Assembly: GCA_963669155.1 (NCBI GenBank)
Contig: OZ022576.1
Span: 38,813,307 to 38,877,306, forward strand
Direction: 5' to 3'
Length of the DNA stretch: 64,000 bases
Source: Arbacia lixula
Taxonomy: Eukaryota; Echinodermata; Echinoidea; Arbacioida; Arbaciidae
In this document: positions 10,614 to 24,500 of the stretch, in pieces
Position numbering within the stretch: the first letter of the stretch is position 1
How the letters are laid out: every line of letters begins with the position of its first letter
Notes under the pieces: model-generated
The model's database searches: none
The model's input: the letters and a program-made list of their open reading frames with translations, nothing else
What the model was told of the DNA's origin: nothing
Made by a program: the position numbers and the translations under genes

Positions 10614-13600
10614 ATGTCGTTTTCAGAATATTTTCCGTTTCCTGATTATGTCGGGTTAATCAGGATGGTCCTCGTCGACCTCCCGGCGTATTACCGCGAC
10701 GAACCATCGGAAGGCACCATCAATGAACTGCGCCTGTATTCACATCTCACATGGGGTGAAATACAAATAGCTTTTGCGATGGCTGTACTATGGACACTAT
10801 TACGAACCCTTCTCACAATTTTCGTGTTCAAGGTGAGTATGCAGACTATAACATTACTAACATTTGACTTGTGAGATGAACTAAATAAACCGTAACTTAC
10901 TAAAAGTTCAGAACAGAAGTTGAGTTACACTAAAAAAGTCTAAATTACGGGAATGTTAAAACCGTCTCATTTGGGGCATTCTTTAAATTTAATCAAAAAT
11001 GAGATATTTCTTTTTTAATGAAAAAAACAATGTAGACTCTACTTTATGAAGAAAAACTTTAAATAACAAAAGTTGGGAGCATGTGCTCTAAATTATGCCT
11101 TTACTGGGACCAGCCCGATAATGCAGTGAGCGGGCTGCCAGGCCAAGCTTAGTGCAGAGCTTTGATTCTGAAGCAACAGAGTCGAGATTAGATTTTTTTT
11201 TTTTTAAATAAAACTCTACCTCTGATCAAACTAGTACTACACATAGATTTACGGCGGATACATCCTTGAATTCAACCGTTGTTCGCTAGAACTAAGATAA
11301 TTTTAATCCATTTTGTATTTTTTTTTATTGTTTACAAACTACTGAACTAAGGAGGTTCGGAATTGCACATCAGCAGCTGCGATGATGAAGATTAAAGTTC
11401 ATGCGCATGCACCAGTTCTCATTACAATTCGTGTTCAAAGTTTTGGGAACAGCCAAGATGACAGCCTTGACAGACCTTGTTTGTTAGAAGATATGTGAAG
11501 AGGAAATATGTAACGTTCAACATTTTTGAACATTTTTATAGTAAATACACTGCAGCTCAAAGGAATTGGCAAAGGGAAAGGGAAGAGAGGGAAGGAGCCT
11601 CAGTTTTAAACCACGGAATATTTTGTCCAGTTCAGCATGAAACGCGATGCTTTAGCCTAAAAAGCATCATGTTTCATGCTGAACTAGACAAAATGTGCTG
11701 CGGTTTAAAACTGAGGCCCCTTCCCTTTCTTCCCTTTCCCTTTTCCTATGCAAGTTCCTTTGAGCTGTAGTGTACATTCAATTAAGTAAGCCATTCATAT
11801 GTGATGAATGTACTTGAAATTAGTTAATGACATTAGTACTCGGACCCGTCGTGCAAGAAAAATGATGGCGAGCACTTGGGATGCTCCTGCTTCGTGGGAG
11901 CTGTCTCGGGGCTAAATTATGCCGTGCTTATAGCTTTGCTGTTGATGAAAAGTGTGCACATATTTTCCCCCTTGCAATTTTAACTCTTAAAAAATGTTCA
12001 ATAGTTATCAGCTATAGATATATTTCTGTCATTCATGTTACTTGAACATTTATTTGAAAAATTAAATGGGTAAAGATGGGTAAACAATAAGCACATATTA
12101 TCTCTAAAACATGACACGACCCTCGGCTTGAGTCAAAATCATTGTATGTACACTACAGCTCAAAGGAATTGGCATAGGGAAAGGGAAAGGGAAGAAAGGG
12201 AAGGAGCCGCAGTTTTGATTTAAACCACGGTATATTTTATCCAGTTCAGAATAAAACATGATGCTTTTTAGACTAAAGCATCATGTTTCATGCTGAACTG
12301 GACAAAATATACCACGGTTTAAAACTGCAGCGCCTTACCTTCCCTTTCCCTAGGCCAGTTCCTTTGAGCTGGAGTGTACATGTATGGTATTAAGCTGTGA
12401 TCACCCTCTGGGTATGATAGTGCTGACTTAATCATTTGGACTCGTTGAAATAAACATGTAAATTATGCACTTCGGAAATTGTGAGATTAGATGCTGGTAT
12501 GGTCATGCACTTTTCTTATCCTATGACATAGAGTCTACAGGCTAATGACATCTTGCCTCTGGTATAATTGTGTGTACCTTAAAGACAGGTTTTCACTTTT
12601 GCAGGTAACAAAAAATGGAAGAAGACACTGTATCAGAACTTCCCTATCAATAATAGAACTGGAAACTGACTTTGAGCAAAATTTACCTATAACCTAGAGA
12701 CTGGAGAGTGCTATGTGCTATTGTCTGCTATTGCCCAAATTTCTCTTCCCAATTATGGAAATGTGGGATCAATGCCCTCTGCACTCAGCAAGTTAGTGGT
12801 ACATGTTTAGATGCAATAAAGAGAGCTCTGTGTAGTAGTAAGCAAATAATCAACGTTGGTGAAGGTGATGGGACGAACTGGCACTTCCGAGGCGATCTAG
12901 ATGTAGCTATCTTTCCGAAGCGCAGCTGAAGAAAGATAGCGTATACATTCAGATTGCCCAGTAATTGTTTGTTTCGTTGCCTGAAACCAAAAGTTGATTA
13001 TTTGCTTCATATTCGACATCTGAACCCAACTATCTATACCAAAAATTACAATTTGACGTACAAAAGTAATGTTGACTTCTCTACCTAACCCAGAGCCGCT
13101 GCCATGGGGAACATGCGTTAGGACGCTCCTTAGGACGTGTCAGTAGGAGCTAATGTCAATTGATAGTCCCATTGTAATGCACTTTTATTTCACACGTACT
13201 CAAATAATGATCACTCGTTAGGACTGTGAGGAGTGAAGAGAAAAGTACTACCACCTAGAGTGTAATGAACTTTTCTTCTCAGGGGATCAGACGGGCAAAA
13301 CTACGCTTCATCACGTGATCAACTTTTGACCAATCATGTAGCAACATTCTTACTATGTGGAATATAAAGTAAAACATTAACATTGAATTGCAAGAGATCT
13401 ATATAAACACAACAAAAAAAGTAAGTCCCCCCTAAGCAAAACAGCATAACTTTTTATTGAAAAGGTTTTGGGCAAAATAATTTGGCAGGATTGTTTCTTA
13501 ACTTATTGACTAACTTCTGTGTGAAAATCACATTAATCCAATTAGTAAGACATGAGTGGGCATATTTTAAAAGCAAAAATGTCACTTTTCAAAAGTTACA

Positions 13601-16600
13601 AAGGTACTTGTTCATACCTTTTTTACAATACATGTACGTGTAGTTCTTGTGCATTTTTTTAAAGTGTTTTCACTCAACTATGACACGAAAATGACTTTTT
13701 ATGCTTGCATAACAGGTCATGTCACATCTTTGTCAAAAAAAGGGTTATTTTTTTCACCAAAATAAAGGTTTTTTAAAAGTTTCAAACTCAAAGAGGGATG
13801 AGTTTTTGTTAAACAGTGCTCACTCAACCAGAACAATGGTTTAGTGATGGGATAGGTGTTAGAGCATCGAGAGATGGATGATAAACATTGAAAGGGCATA
13901 AGTTATGCACAAGAAATGGAATTCATCAGAAATTTATATGACAGAATCCCCAAATTACCCTTGTGACTTTTGAAAAGTGACATTTTTACCTTTAAAATTT
14001 GCCCACCCATGCATGACTAATTGGATTACTGTGATTTTTACACACATAAGTTAGTTAGTATGTTAAGGAACAATCCCGTCAATTCTTTTCCCCAAAACCT
14101 CTTTGATAAAAAGTTATGTTATTTTGCTTAGGAAAGGGGGGGGGGGGACTTACTTTTTTGTTGTGTTTAGCTCACATAAAGATGTTTTTCTTGAAAAAAA
14201 TATGCACCACAGAAAGGCTGGTGTGCACATGATGTCTCTATCATGACACATAATACGTAATTATGTATTTAAAGGATTTTTATCTTGAATGTAAAATCAT
14301 TGAACTTTGAACAAAACCTTCTCCTAATTTTGTTTACATCTTCTGTGTCAATGAGAAGTACTTCAATTTCAGCTTGATTCGAGTTGCAACTTTTCTATTA
14401 TTATTATTTGTCAAAAGTGTCAAAATGTATCTTTTTAAAATACCTACATGTAGTACAAACATACCCAGGGAACTTCAGTACCTTGGTACATATATACATT
14501 GTATTTTGTGTAATGTCATCATTGCTATGTATATGCATATATGCGTTTAAACATAGCAATGATGGCATTACACAAGATACATGTACACACTACGTGAGTA
14601 TACACTACATGTATGTGTGGCCTAGTGGGTCACCTCAGGCTGTAAGATCTATAGCCGAACTTTGTGCATGAAGTTGCAATTGCTCATAACCTCTGTGGTA
14701 TTGTACATTGACCTAAAAGCATTTTCCCTCTGAACAAAGTGCACTAGAGCCTAGATGGACCCTTTGATATGCCAACAGAATGACCCTCACAGATTTCCTG
14801 AATTCAATGAGGGATTGAAGGATTAAAAAGCTTCAACAGGCTCTGATTGTGCTCTCCTTTCTGTGTGTGTTTTGGGAGTTAATCTGGAAACAGTCACTGG
14901 GGATTGACCATGAACATAAAAGAAGATTATAGAGGAGGTACAACTTGTTACAAACATACTTCTCAGTACTCTGGAGATAGGTGCACAGTGTCTATTCATC
15001 ACTACCAATTAAGATGATGATGATGTGTGTGTACTGGCATGCTTATATTAATGAGTATACTGTACATACCTTGTATTTTTCATGTACACATTAGTGTATG
15101 TGTATATACCCATTCTCATTGGGCTTACAAAAATCACAAAGTTAGAAAAATCGCAAAGTTAGGGGACAGGGACCATCTAGGACCATTTGGCTTTTGGTAC
15201 GGTTGCCAGGCAACTTTCACTGAACTTCACGATTATTCTAACTTTGTGATTTTTAAGCCCAATGAGAATGGCACTATTATAGCACTGTAAACATCTGTGA
15301 ATGATTTCATTGTATACAATGCATTATGTTCAATCGCAAATGTTACTCTTCGAGCTTTATCAACACTGGACAAAGGTGTGTGCGGTTAAGTTTATTACCA
15401 ATCTTGTATTTAATTAAAAAGAGTGTATAATTACGTGCACACTGTACATAATGCATTCCTATGCATTACCATGCATTGCCAGGAATTGAGTAAGTGAATT
15501 GTACATCACGGTACATGTACTTGCCAAGAAGGTTGTGCCATAAATATAAAGATGTGGGGTTACATTTACACGTTCAGTCATGTATACTCAATTTATGTAC
15601 ACAACTACATGTACCTACGTGGAAAAGAATGTATACTTGTACTACTGTAGGGAAAACACTACCAGCACATATTTTATATGACCAAGGTGTGCAAAAGGAA
15701 CTCAGAATCATGTACATGCAGTGTATACACCATATTTTGCGGGGGGGGGGGGGGGGGGGGCGTATTTTTCGGAATTTGTTAGTACTCTTTGCAAATTAAA
15801 CAACACGTGAAACTATGAATACGATGTGCACGAGCACATATATATACATGTAGTACAGTACTTCAAGATCGGGTATTTAATCGCTCACAAAATTTATGAG
15901 GAGTCCTGTTTCGCGAAAAGTTAGACTCACAAAATATATGGCGTATACAGTACTATAACATATTATGTGAGCTAGCTTCATGTAAATACTAGTCCCACTG
16001 ATCCAATTAGATTAGAGCTACTAGAACTTGAACTTGTACCCTTTTCATTTTGGGTTTTCTTAGCCCCGTACTATCTTCAGACCCGGACTATGTTTTGAAG
16101 CTTTTTTCACTGCCATTTCTTAGCACCGTACTATTTCTTAAACCCCACTAAGGAAATCCACGATGTTCCCACTCAAAATCGTTAGCCCCGGACTTTCTTG
16201 AAAGCTTATAAATATTTATGAGTGTACGTCTTGCAAATGTGCTCTACCACACCGCATCAAGGTCACTTGCCCGGGCATTATCTGACTGGTCATGGCGTCT
16301 CGGCCTTGCGAGCTGAGCACCGCATTTCCTTAGCCCGATATTATTTCTTGTTTCTGTTTACACTAGCGCTTTTAGCCCCGGACTATTTAGCTTAGCCCTG
16401 AAGTTGCGGGGTTAGCAGTTCAAGCTTAGCCCCTAAGCCCCCCCCCCCCCACCCCTTAGCCCCACCTGTAGTATGCTGCTAAGGAAATTTTTGCCAGTGT
16501 AATAAGCACATATTGGTTGCCAATTCTAGCATGGCCAGGATACACTTGTGCGTCTCTTCACAAGGGAAGGGGCTCCCATGTTCGTTTCCTTCCTGATTGT

Positions 16601-19600
16601 TTTTTAAAGGATGCGTCTTGTACGTGTAGATAATGTACCATTCCTTTTTACCGTTACTCTAAGTGCTGTACTACATGTATGTCAGCGTGTTTTTTTTTTT
16701 TCAGGCAAAATTCCTGTTTTGAAGGTGAACAACTTATTTCAATGCTATAGCATGTATATTCATAAGGTCCATGGTATATTCATGGAAATGTTTGTACTGC
16801 TACTGTATATGCACTGCACTGTTTGTACGATTGCTTAGAATACAGCTTTAATCCATTCAATATGTAATTTTAAAGTACATTGTACATACTGGGTGGTGTT
16901 TCACCAAGCTGTTTGTAAGTTACGAACGACTTTACGAACGACTGGTGATCCCTTCTTGTGCTAAATCAGAGTCTCAATGAACAAAGTGTGGTATCGCATT
17001 TAGCACAAGAAGGGATCACCAGTCGTTCGTAAAGTCGTTCGTAACTTACGAACAGCTTGGTGAAACACCCCCCTGCTCTACATGTAGGTTGATACTGATA
17101 CAGGTGTAGTATGGAAAAAAGTTATCCATAAAATATACCTGTGGTGCGCCGAATGTTAACATTTAGAGCTTTGAGTAAAATACACAGGGGCTCAGGACTA
17201 GGTTTAATACATAACAGGGTTCTGCGTGTTGACTTAATGACATCAGCCTTAAAAAGGATCCCCAATGATTGTCCCCTCCTCCTGCCCTAATTCTTCCAAT
17301 GATGTCACCTTGGAAGGAAAATACACTGGGTGAAGAAACCTCTCCAGCCTTTATTTACAGTAGGGTATGAGGTGTATTTTACTCCATGCCATGTATTGAT
17401 TTTGATTGACGTACTTTGTACATTGTACTTTGTAATACCCAAATTCTGCTTCCCTCTGAACACAATGGCTGTTCACCCTTTACCCGGTAGTCTTGAAGGC
17501 ACAGATGTGAGTGTGGCATTGTCTCAAATCATTTGTCCTGTAACTACATGTAGGTCAGACTACACTACAGTCTGGCCTACTTCTTTTGAGTGATACTTTG
17601 TACATACTGTACATGTATGATGCGGATGCCTCAAACAGGCCCCCTTGTTTTCATTTGAATAGCTTCGTATCAAGCTGGTCACGTAAAACTCTGGAATTTC
17701 ACTCACAGATTCAATATAATTATGCTCTTTAAAGAACTATTTTTTTGGATTGAAGAATAGCGAGAAACTCAGAGAACTTGCCCTTTGAATATTGCTTGGT
17801 AAAACATCGCACATTGACAACGCTGAACCTTGAAACTGGCCCCTATTGATAAGGTGTCTGTCAGTCAATGCGACGAGTTCAGAGCCAACATTTCACCAGT
17901 ATTGTTTCTCGATCATGTTCTTTCGAGTGGAATGATAAAATATGACAGGCAGGGATGCTAAGCAGGGTGCTAAGCATCTACCCTTCGATAACACGCATTG
18001 AGCAGAAATAAGGGGGGGGGGGGCGGGGAGTGGTTTCAAGGGTAGGGGCCGGTTTGTGGACTACTCAATATACATCCAGTGGTATTTACATTTATAGACA
18101 GAATGTTATCTGTTGGTTAACTAGATCTTCGTATGCCACACGCAGCACTTGCAGCTCATAAATCTGCCATTGGATACAGTACATTAAGGGAAGAAGAGTC
18201 AATCTGTAGAGCCGCACATCAGAACCAATCTATAGATGAGAATGGCTACGTTCTTTTTAACCATTGCTCCTACAGTGTACATACTACAGTATGTATATCG
18301 TAATTTCATGATCATGTTCTCATTACATAGTTTTTGTAGTAATACTTGTACTTAAATCTGACATAGTTTTGTACATTTGTAGAGCAGATGTTGGGATCAT
18401 TGGACTTTTTTGTCATCTAATGATCTAGTAGTGATGAATGACATGAATGATATGAAAAGAAAGAAATGTGCTTGGGTGTTTTTTCTTGCCTTGACCATGC
18501 TAATAGGCCAGACATCCCATTTTTATTCATCATTCAGTTAAGCAACAAAAAATCAATAAACACTCGCCCTGCAATGGTGGTCAATAATTGATCATCCAAG
18601 TGTTTGTGGACATATGGGTCAGATCTCTGGAGCTCATTACTGTTTAATACGGTGTTACGTACAAAGAACAAAAATCAGACAAAAACCTAGGCCTTCTAAA
18701 AACATCTGTCTCTAGAAAGAGTGCAGTCATTATGATTCAAACCAGATAAAGAGATATTGTGGGCTGTAGTTTGCAGTGTCAACCAGGGTGTAACTTTGTA
18801 GGGTTTTACGGCAGATGGGGAGGGGACGTAGGGTACTGTAGGTATTAGGATTGAGGGAATGGTGAGGAGAAGTGGGGTGGGGGTGGGGGTGGAGGGGGGG
18901 GGGGGCATCGGGGAGGGGATTGATGCATATTATGCTGTACACAACTAGACATGCTCATTAATGTTGGGGTTTTAGGCTCCCTGTAAAGGGCATATACTGT
19001 ACTGGGAAGGCAAAAGATCTTCAAAATGTAATTGATAGCAATCTTCTTGCCAATGGTCTTAAATTCATGTATTGTCTATTTTAGAAGCTTGCTGAATGTT
19101 ATTTGCCCTCAAATGATTTACATTTGTAGTGATTAGTGATTGAATCACAAATCCTCAAAGTGTTCGGCCCGAACATTTTGAGGATTTAATCATTAATCAT
19201 TAATTACTCCATGTGTGAATCATTTGAGGGCAAATAACTTTCAGCAAGCTTCTAAAATAGACAATACATGAATTTAAGACCATTGGCAAGAAGATTGCTA
19301 ACAATTACATTTTGAAGGCTTTTTTGCCTTCCCAGTACAGTATATGCCCTTTAAGATAGAGTGTGTGATCTCTTTTAAGGGATAGTCCACCCTAAAGTTA
19401 AGATGTTTTCAACTTTGTATTCTTTCATGTCTCTGCTTTTATTGAAACCAACTTAATTTCAGGGTGAACTATCCCTTGGATGAAATACTAAATAACAAAA
19501 ACAAAAATCCTTTGTCTTGTGACTTAAAAGTGGTATTTTACTGGGATCTGTTATAATTTTTTTTATCTCGTAATGTCTTATGGAACCCAAACTTGCTGTA

Positions 19601-21492
19601 ATTACAAGTGAAAAAAAAAAACGCTTTTGTAATCTATAATGTAATTTCATATTGTTTGGGGTGAATCTGACACATGTACTAAAGCAATTCTGTTGACTCT
19701 TTCACATACAAACCTGCAAATTTTATGCAAATTCGGATGCGGGGATGAGAGCTTTGAGCCAGTTAAAATCTGGTTCAGGGCCAGGACTGGTAGAGCTTTA
19801 TAACACATTTGTTCAGTATTGGAGGTCATTTGATGGTTTCATGATTCAGGGCTTCATTGCAGAATTATTGTACATGTACAAATCATGTAAAACAAAAACA
19901 TAAGGTTGACACTTTTGAATAGTAATGAATCAAGCTGGAAATTTAACAACATAAAGTCAAAGGATATCAATTATTTTAGAAGCGAGGTGAGTGACATTGC
20001 ATTAAATATTCTTCTTGTAATAGTCCTGTGAGTATTTGAATGAGATTCTCATTTTTTGACAAGTTTGGACGGACATGTACAGTGTAAATATCTGTGTGTA
20101 CCGGTATCAGATAATTCATTCAGAACACAGCAATGCCTAGTGTGCATCACACATGTCAACCCACAAGGTCTTTTCTGTCAGGAGCATCATGAATTATTAA
20201 TAATACTCAGTTATTTCAGTTGCTAGTGGATTGCCAGGTGGGATACAGACTTGGCATGGTTGTGTTCTGAATGAATCACCACAGACTTAGACACACAGAC
20301 TTTTAGACCAATTTGTCCTAACATAAATATGTCATTAAACATTCCAAGGATTATTACCAGAATGATGATTTATGAAATGTCACAAAACGCATTTCTAACA
20401 AATGTGACATCCTCTGACTTTGTGATGTGTAAATTTAGATATGACCGTGTAGACCTGTAGTCACTCTTAACCCAGACATGTACACATATAATGTACACTT
20501 ACAAGGGTTGATGAATATGATTGTTCAAGTCATAACTTACTATCTGAATGAGCCAGTTTTTAATAAAAACATGCTTAAAATGGCTACAATTTGAAGTCAT
20601 TTACCCACTCTAGTTGGCAATCCGACAAAGACTACATCACATCGCTTTACACGTGTACGTAAGCCGACATGCACGATATTGTTGTAAAGCAGTGTAATGA
20701 ATCATGTGGGATATTTCTTTGTGGGCCAGGCATGGTAAGGATCAAACTGCGTGTATTGTTTGGCAGCAATATGAACAAACTGTAAGCTGTATACTGTCTA
20801 AGTACAGTTTATGCATTGTGAATGAACAGCGCACACTGTATGCACAGTACATACATGTACATTTTTTGTAGAGGTACAGGTATGTGCATTGAAGTCATAT
20901 CTGTGAAAATTGTACTGCAAAACATGCTTCCTTTCTAGTTAAGAGCACTTACACGTGTGTGCAGATCAAATGACAAAAGGTATAATTTGCATGTGCATGT
21001 ATGTATACTCAAATGTACAGTACATATATGTTTGACCGTGTATTTGTAGTCAACAGCCATGCCCTTGCCTTATGATCAGGATGCTAGCACATGACTTCTA
21101 CAGACAATGGAGTTCATGGTACATGTATGTAAACATTACAATGGAAGAATGCTCTACGTGTATGAATCAATACAGATAAAGATACAAAAAATGAAAACAT
21201 GGTTTTGCCAAACATTGTGAGTTGCATACTTGCACGTACATGTATAAGTTCATGGAGAAAGCAATAAAATATCTTTAATAACTAATCAGATTTTCAAAGC
21301 CTGGTAATGTAACTAAGGGTTAAATGACAAATACTCTTTTTTTACTGTGCATGTATCCATGTCTCCCATATTCTTATGTAGTGGGAAAAGTTGTGAAGGA
21401 AATCTTCACAGTTGTGTTGTTGTGCCTATCCATGTACATGTTGTCTACATATTTCTATGATGCACGTTTACATGTTTATTTTAGTTTCACAT

Positions 21493-21540
<48 letters not shown>

Positions 21541-24500
21541 CCCCATTGCAGCCAGTGGGAAGGTATGTGGAATTGTCCAAAGTCAACCAGGCCAAGATGC
21601 CGGAGAGCGCCTGGCGATTCTTCTTCTATCTCACGTCTTGGTCGTTTGTAGCGTACGCCATGATCTACAACCACTCAGATATCCTGCGGGATCCACCCAA
21701 GAGTTTCATAGGTCGGTACAGTTTTAAACTTAAACCCTGTTTATAAACACCACTTATCTGCAAAATATGCACAACATTTGCTGCAATTTTGGTGATACCT
21801 CACCGATAGCTATATGAATAAGAGTCATGCATATATTGGCTTATTCGCTTCCTCCTTTTACGGCCTTTTCTGTGTGTATGAATGGTGTTTTAAAGGCATT
21901 GGTAATATTACAATATTATGGTATATGATTGGGACTATAGTTAACTCTTGTCATGATCAGTAATTTTACTGATTCATCGCATGATTGCAACTCAGAAAGC
22001 TTTTCTGTCAAACAAATGTAGTTGATGTTACAATAGTTTAGGGTCATGCATATATTGGCTTATTCGCTTCCTCCGTTTACGGCCTTTTCTGTGTGTATGA
22101 ATGGTATTTTTAAGGCATTGGTATTAACAATATTATGGTATATGATTGGGACTATAGTTTACTCTTGTCATGATCAGTAATTTTACTGATTCATCACATG
22201 CTTGCAACTCAGAAAGCTTTTCTGTCAAACAAATGTAGTTGATGTTACAATAGTTAAGGGTGAATGATTTCCCACGGTTTATTATTTTTATTGGAAATGC
22301 TTCAGGCAGTTCAACACACCACCTGAGAAAGTCAAATTTGCACAGTACACTAGTTTCAATGTGACAAAACATTTTGCAAGCTCTAATATGTGACTTAAAG
22401 GTAGCCCGTCCCTTTTGCAGACCTAATTCTGAAAGTTCCCTGGCTTTGTCATCATTTGAGAGAGAGTGGTTATATAATCTTTCCCTGGAATCGACAAAGC
22501 GTAATATTCAGTTTTGAGGAAATAATCTTCGATAATTGATTGAACTTTCTTTTTTTGTACCACAATAATTGTCGTAATTTCAAAAAGTCAACGGTCGGTA
22601 ATCAATTTGAATTGATTAGATGTTCATTTATTATAGTTATAGTATATAGTTATATAGTTATAGTACCTCTGACCTTCAAATTTCACAGTTGGTATCCCAA
22701 AGAAGGGTGCTAAATATGTGCAAACTTTCATGAAGTTTGCAGATGTTTGTAAAAGGGACTAACCATCTTTAAAGTTGGTTTGAGCCACAATATTCACTCA
22801 TAGTGCAATAACATGCCTGTGTGCAATCAATCACTGTCTGTGCCCAGTATGGTCGCATAAGGGTCTGTGTTGCACCAGTCTTTCCCTGTCAATGTCTCAC
22901 ATCTCTTCATCTTTGTCTTTCTCTCTCACTTTGTCACCCTCTCTCCCTCTTTTTCTCTCTTTTTCCCCCTCTCTTTTTCTCCTCCCCCTCTCTTTCTCTC
23001 CCTCTCCTCTCTCCTTCTCTCTCCATCTTCGTTCTTTCTGGATCTCTCACTATCTCCATCAATCTTGCTCTTTTCTTCTCTCTCGCTTCCTCTCACATTT
23101 GCTCTATCCCCCTGCTTTTCCCCTCATTCTCTTTCTACAGTGTCTCTCTCTCTTTTTCTCTTTCACCTTCTCTCTCACCTTCTCCCCCTCTTTCCTTCTC
23201 TTTCACCTTCTCTGTCTCTCTCTCTCTCTCTGTCTCTGTCTGTCTCTGTCTCTCTCTCTCTCGCTCTCTCTCCTTTTCATTCTCCGTCTCTCTCTCCTCT
23301 CTCTTCAGCCCTTTCACCCTCTCCATCTCCATCCATGCATCCCTTAAACACATGATTGTAATAATTGGTTTATTAGTGTACAGACATCACAAATGTAATT
23401 TCATGAATACACGCTTTCCACAGTGATTCCCTTGGCAATGAAAACCTCTATTGGTCCTACTGACAATCAAACACAGTGTGTGTGAGCAAGTGTTACACAC
23501 TCAATTAACTGGTGATGAGCTGATGATTAATGATCCACTGTAAAGTGTCAATAAAGTGGTTATTTGATTGGTTGGCTCTTGATGCAGCAAGATATGAAGT
23601 GTTCGATATGATGAGCATATTTTTGTTGCCACAACAAGCTGACCTGCAAAGAACCCTTTACTAACTTTTCCTATATTTCTCCTTCATTCTCTCTGTGCAG
23701 ACTGTGTCAATAACATGGTCATTTTAGCGTTGATTAGCTCGTGACATGGCATGACTTGGTTTGGTATTGATACAATGATTTCGTTCTCGCCGCTCGCAGG
23801 CTGGTCGGCTGACATGGAGATCCCATGGGACATCCGCACGGCCTACCTGATCCAGGGCAGCTACTACCTGCACGGCCTGGCCACGGTGCTGGTGCTGGAC
23901 GTGTGGCGGAGCGACTCCATGGTGCTGTGCATGCACCATGTCCTCACCCTCATGCTCATCTCCCTGTCGTATGCATGCAGGTACAGTACGGGGCATGTGT
24001 GGGTCATGGGCCGAGGGGGGGGGGGGGGGGTGGGGGTAGCCTGCCCTACTGCAGCAAAAGGAAGCAACTAATAAAGAGACATTTCTTGTGAATGAGCAAA
24101 ATATGTCTGTCGCTTGGCATTAATGCAACACCGCATCATGCTAGGTTGAATACATTGCAGCAAGATGGATATTTTGCGTGTATGTAGGGAGTGCTTCCTT
24201 TTATCATAGTAGAACAAAGGGGGGAGGGGGGAGGGGTGGGGTAGAGTGGGTCAGGAACACAGAGTCTCAAGGCTACTGCAGATGATGTGCACCTATCAGT
24301 CGAACGACTATATGACAGGCTGAATCAAAGGAGCCGGTCATTGGATCTGTGAAAGAAGGTGACGTCACATTTCAAGCGACTGCAAAATTGTGGCAAAATC
24401 GTGTCGTCTACGGTGGCCTTAAACTCTGTCGTATGTTGTGGCCAATTTCCAGCCTTGATGTGTATTTCAGTTCTTCAGATGTGACTTGTTGGCTTGTGGC

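Noticed and set aside
11477-11770. 97-codon frame on the + strand
   Set aside because: It lies almost wholly in a palindromic MITE that has several other copies.
22821-23426. Open frames of up to 201 codons on both strands
   Set aside because: They come from a pure pyrimidine tract and give Ser/Leu/Phe/Pro or Arg/Glu repeats only.
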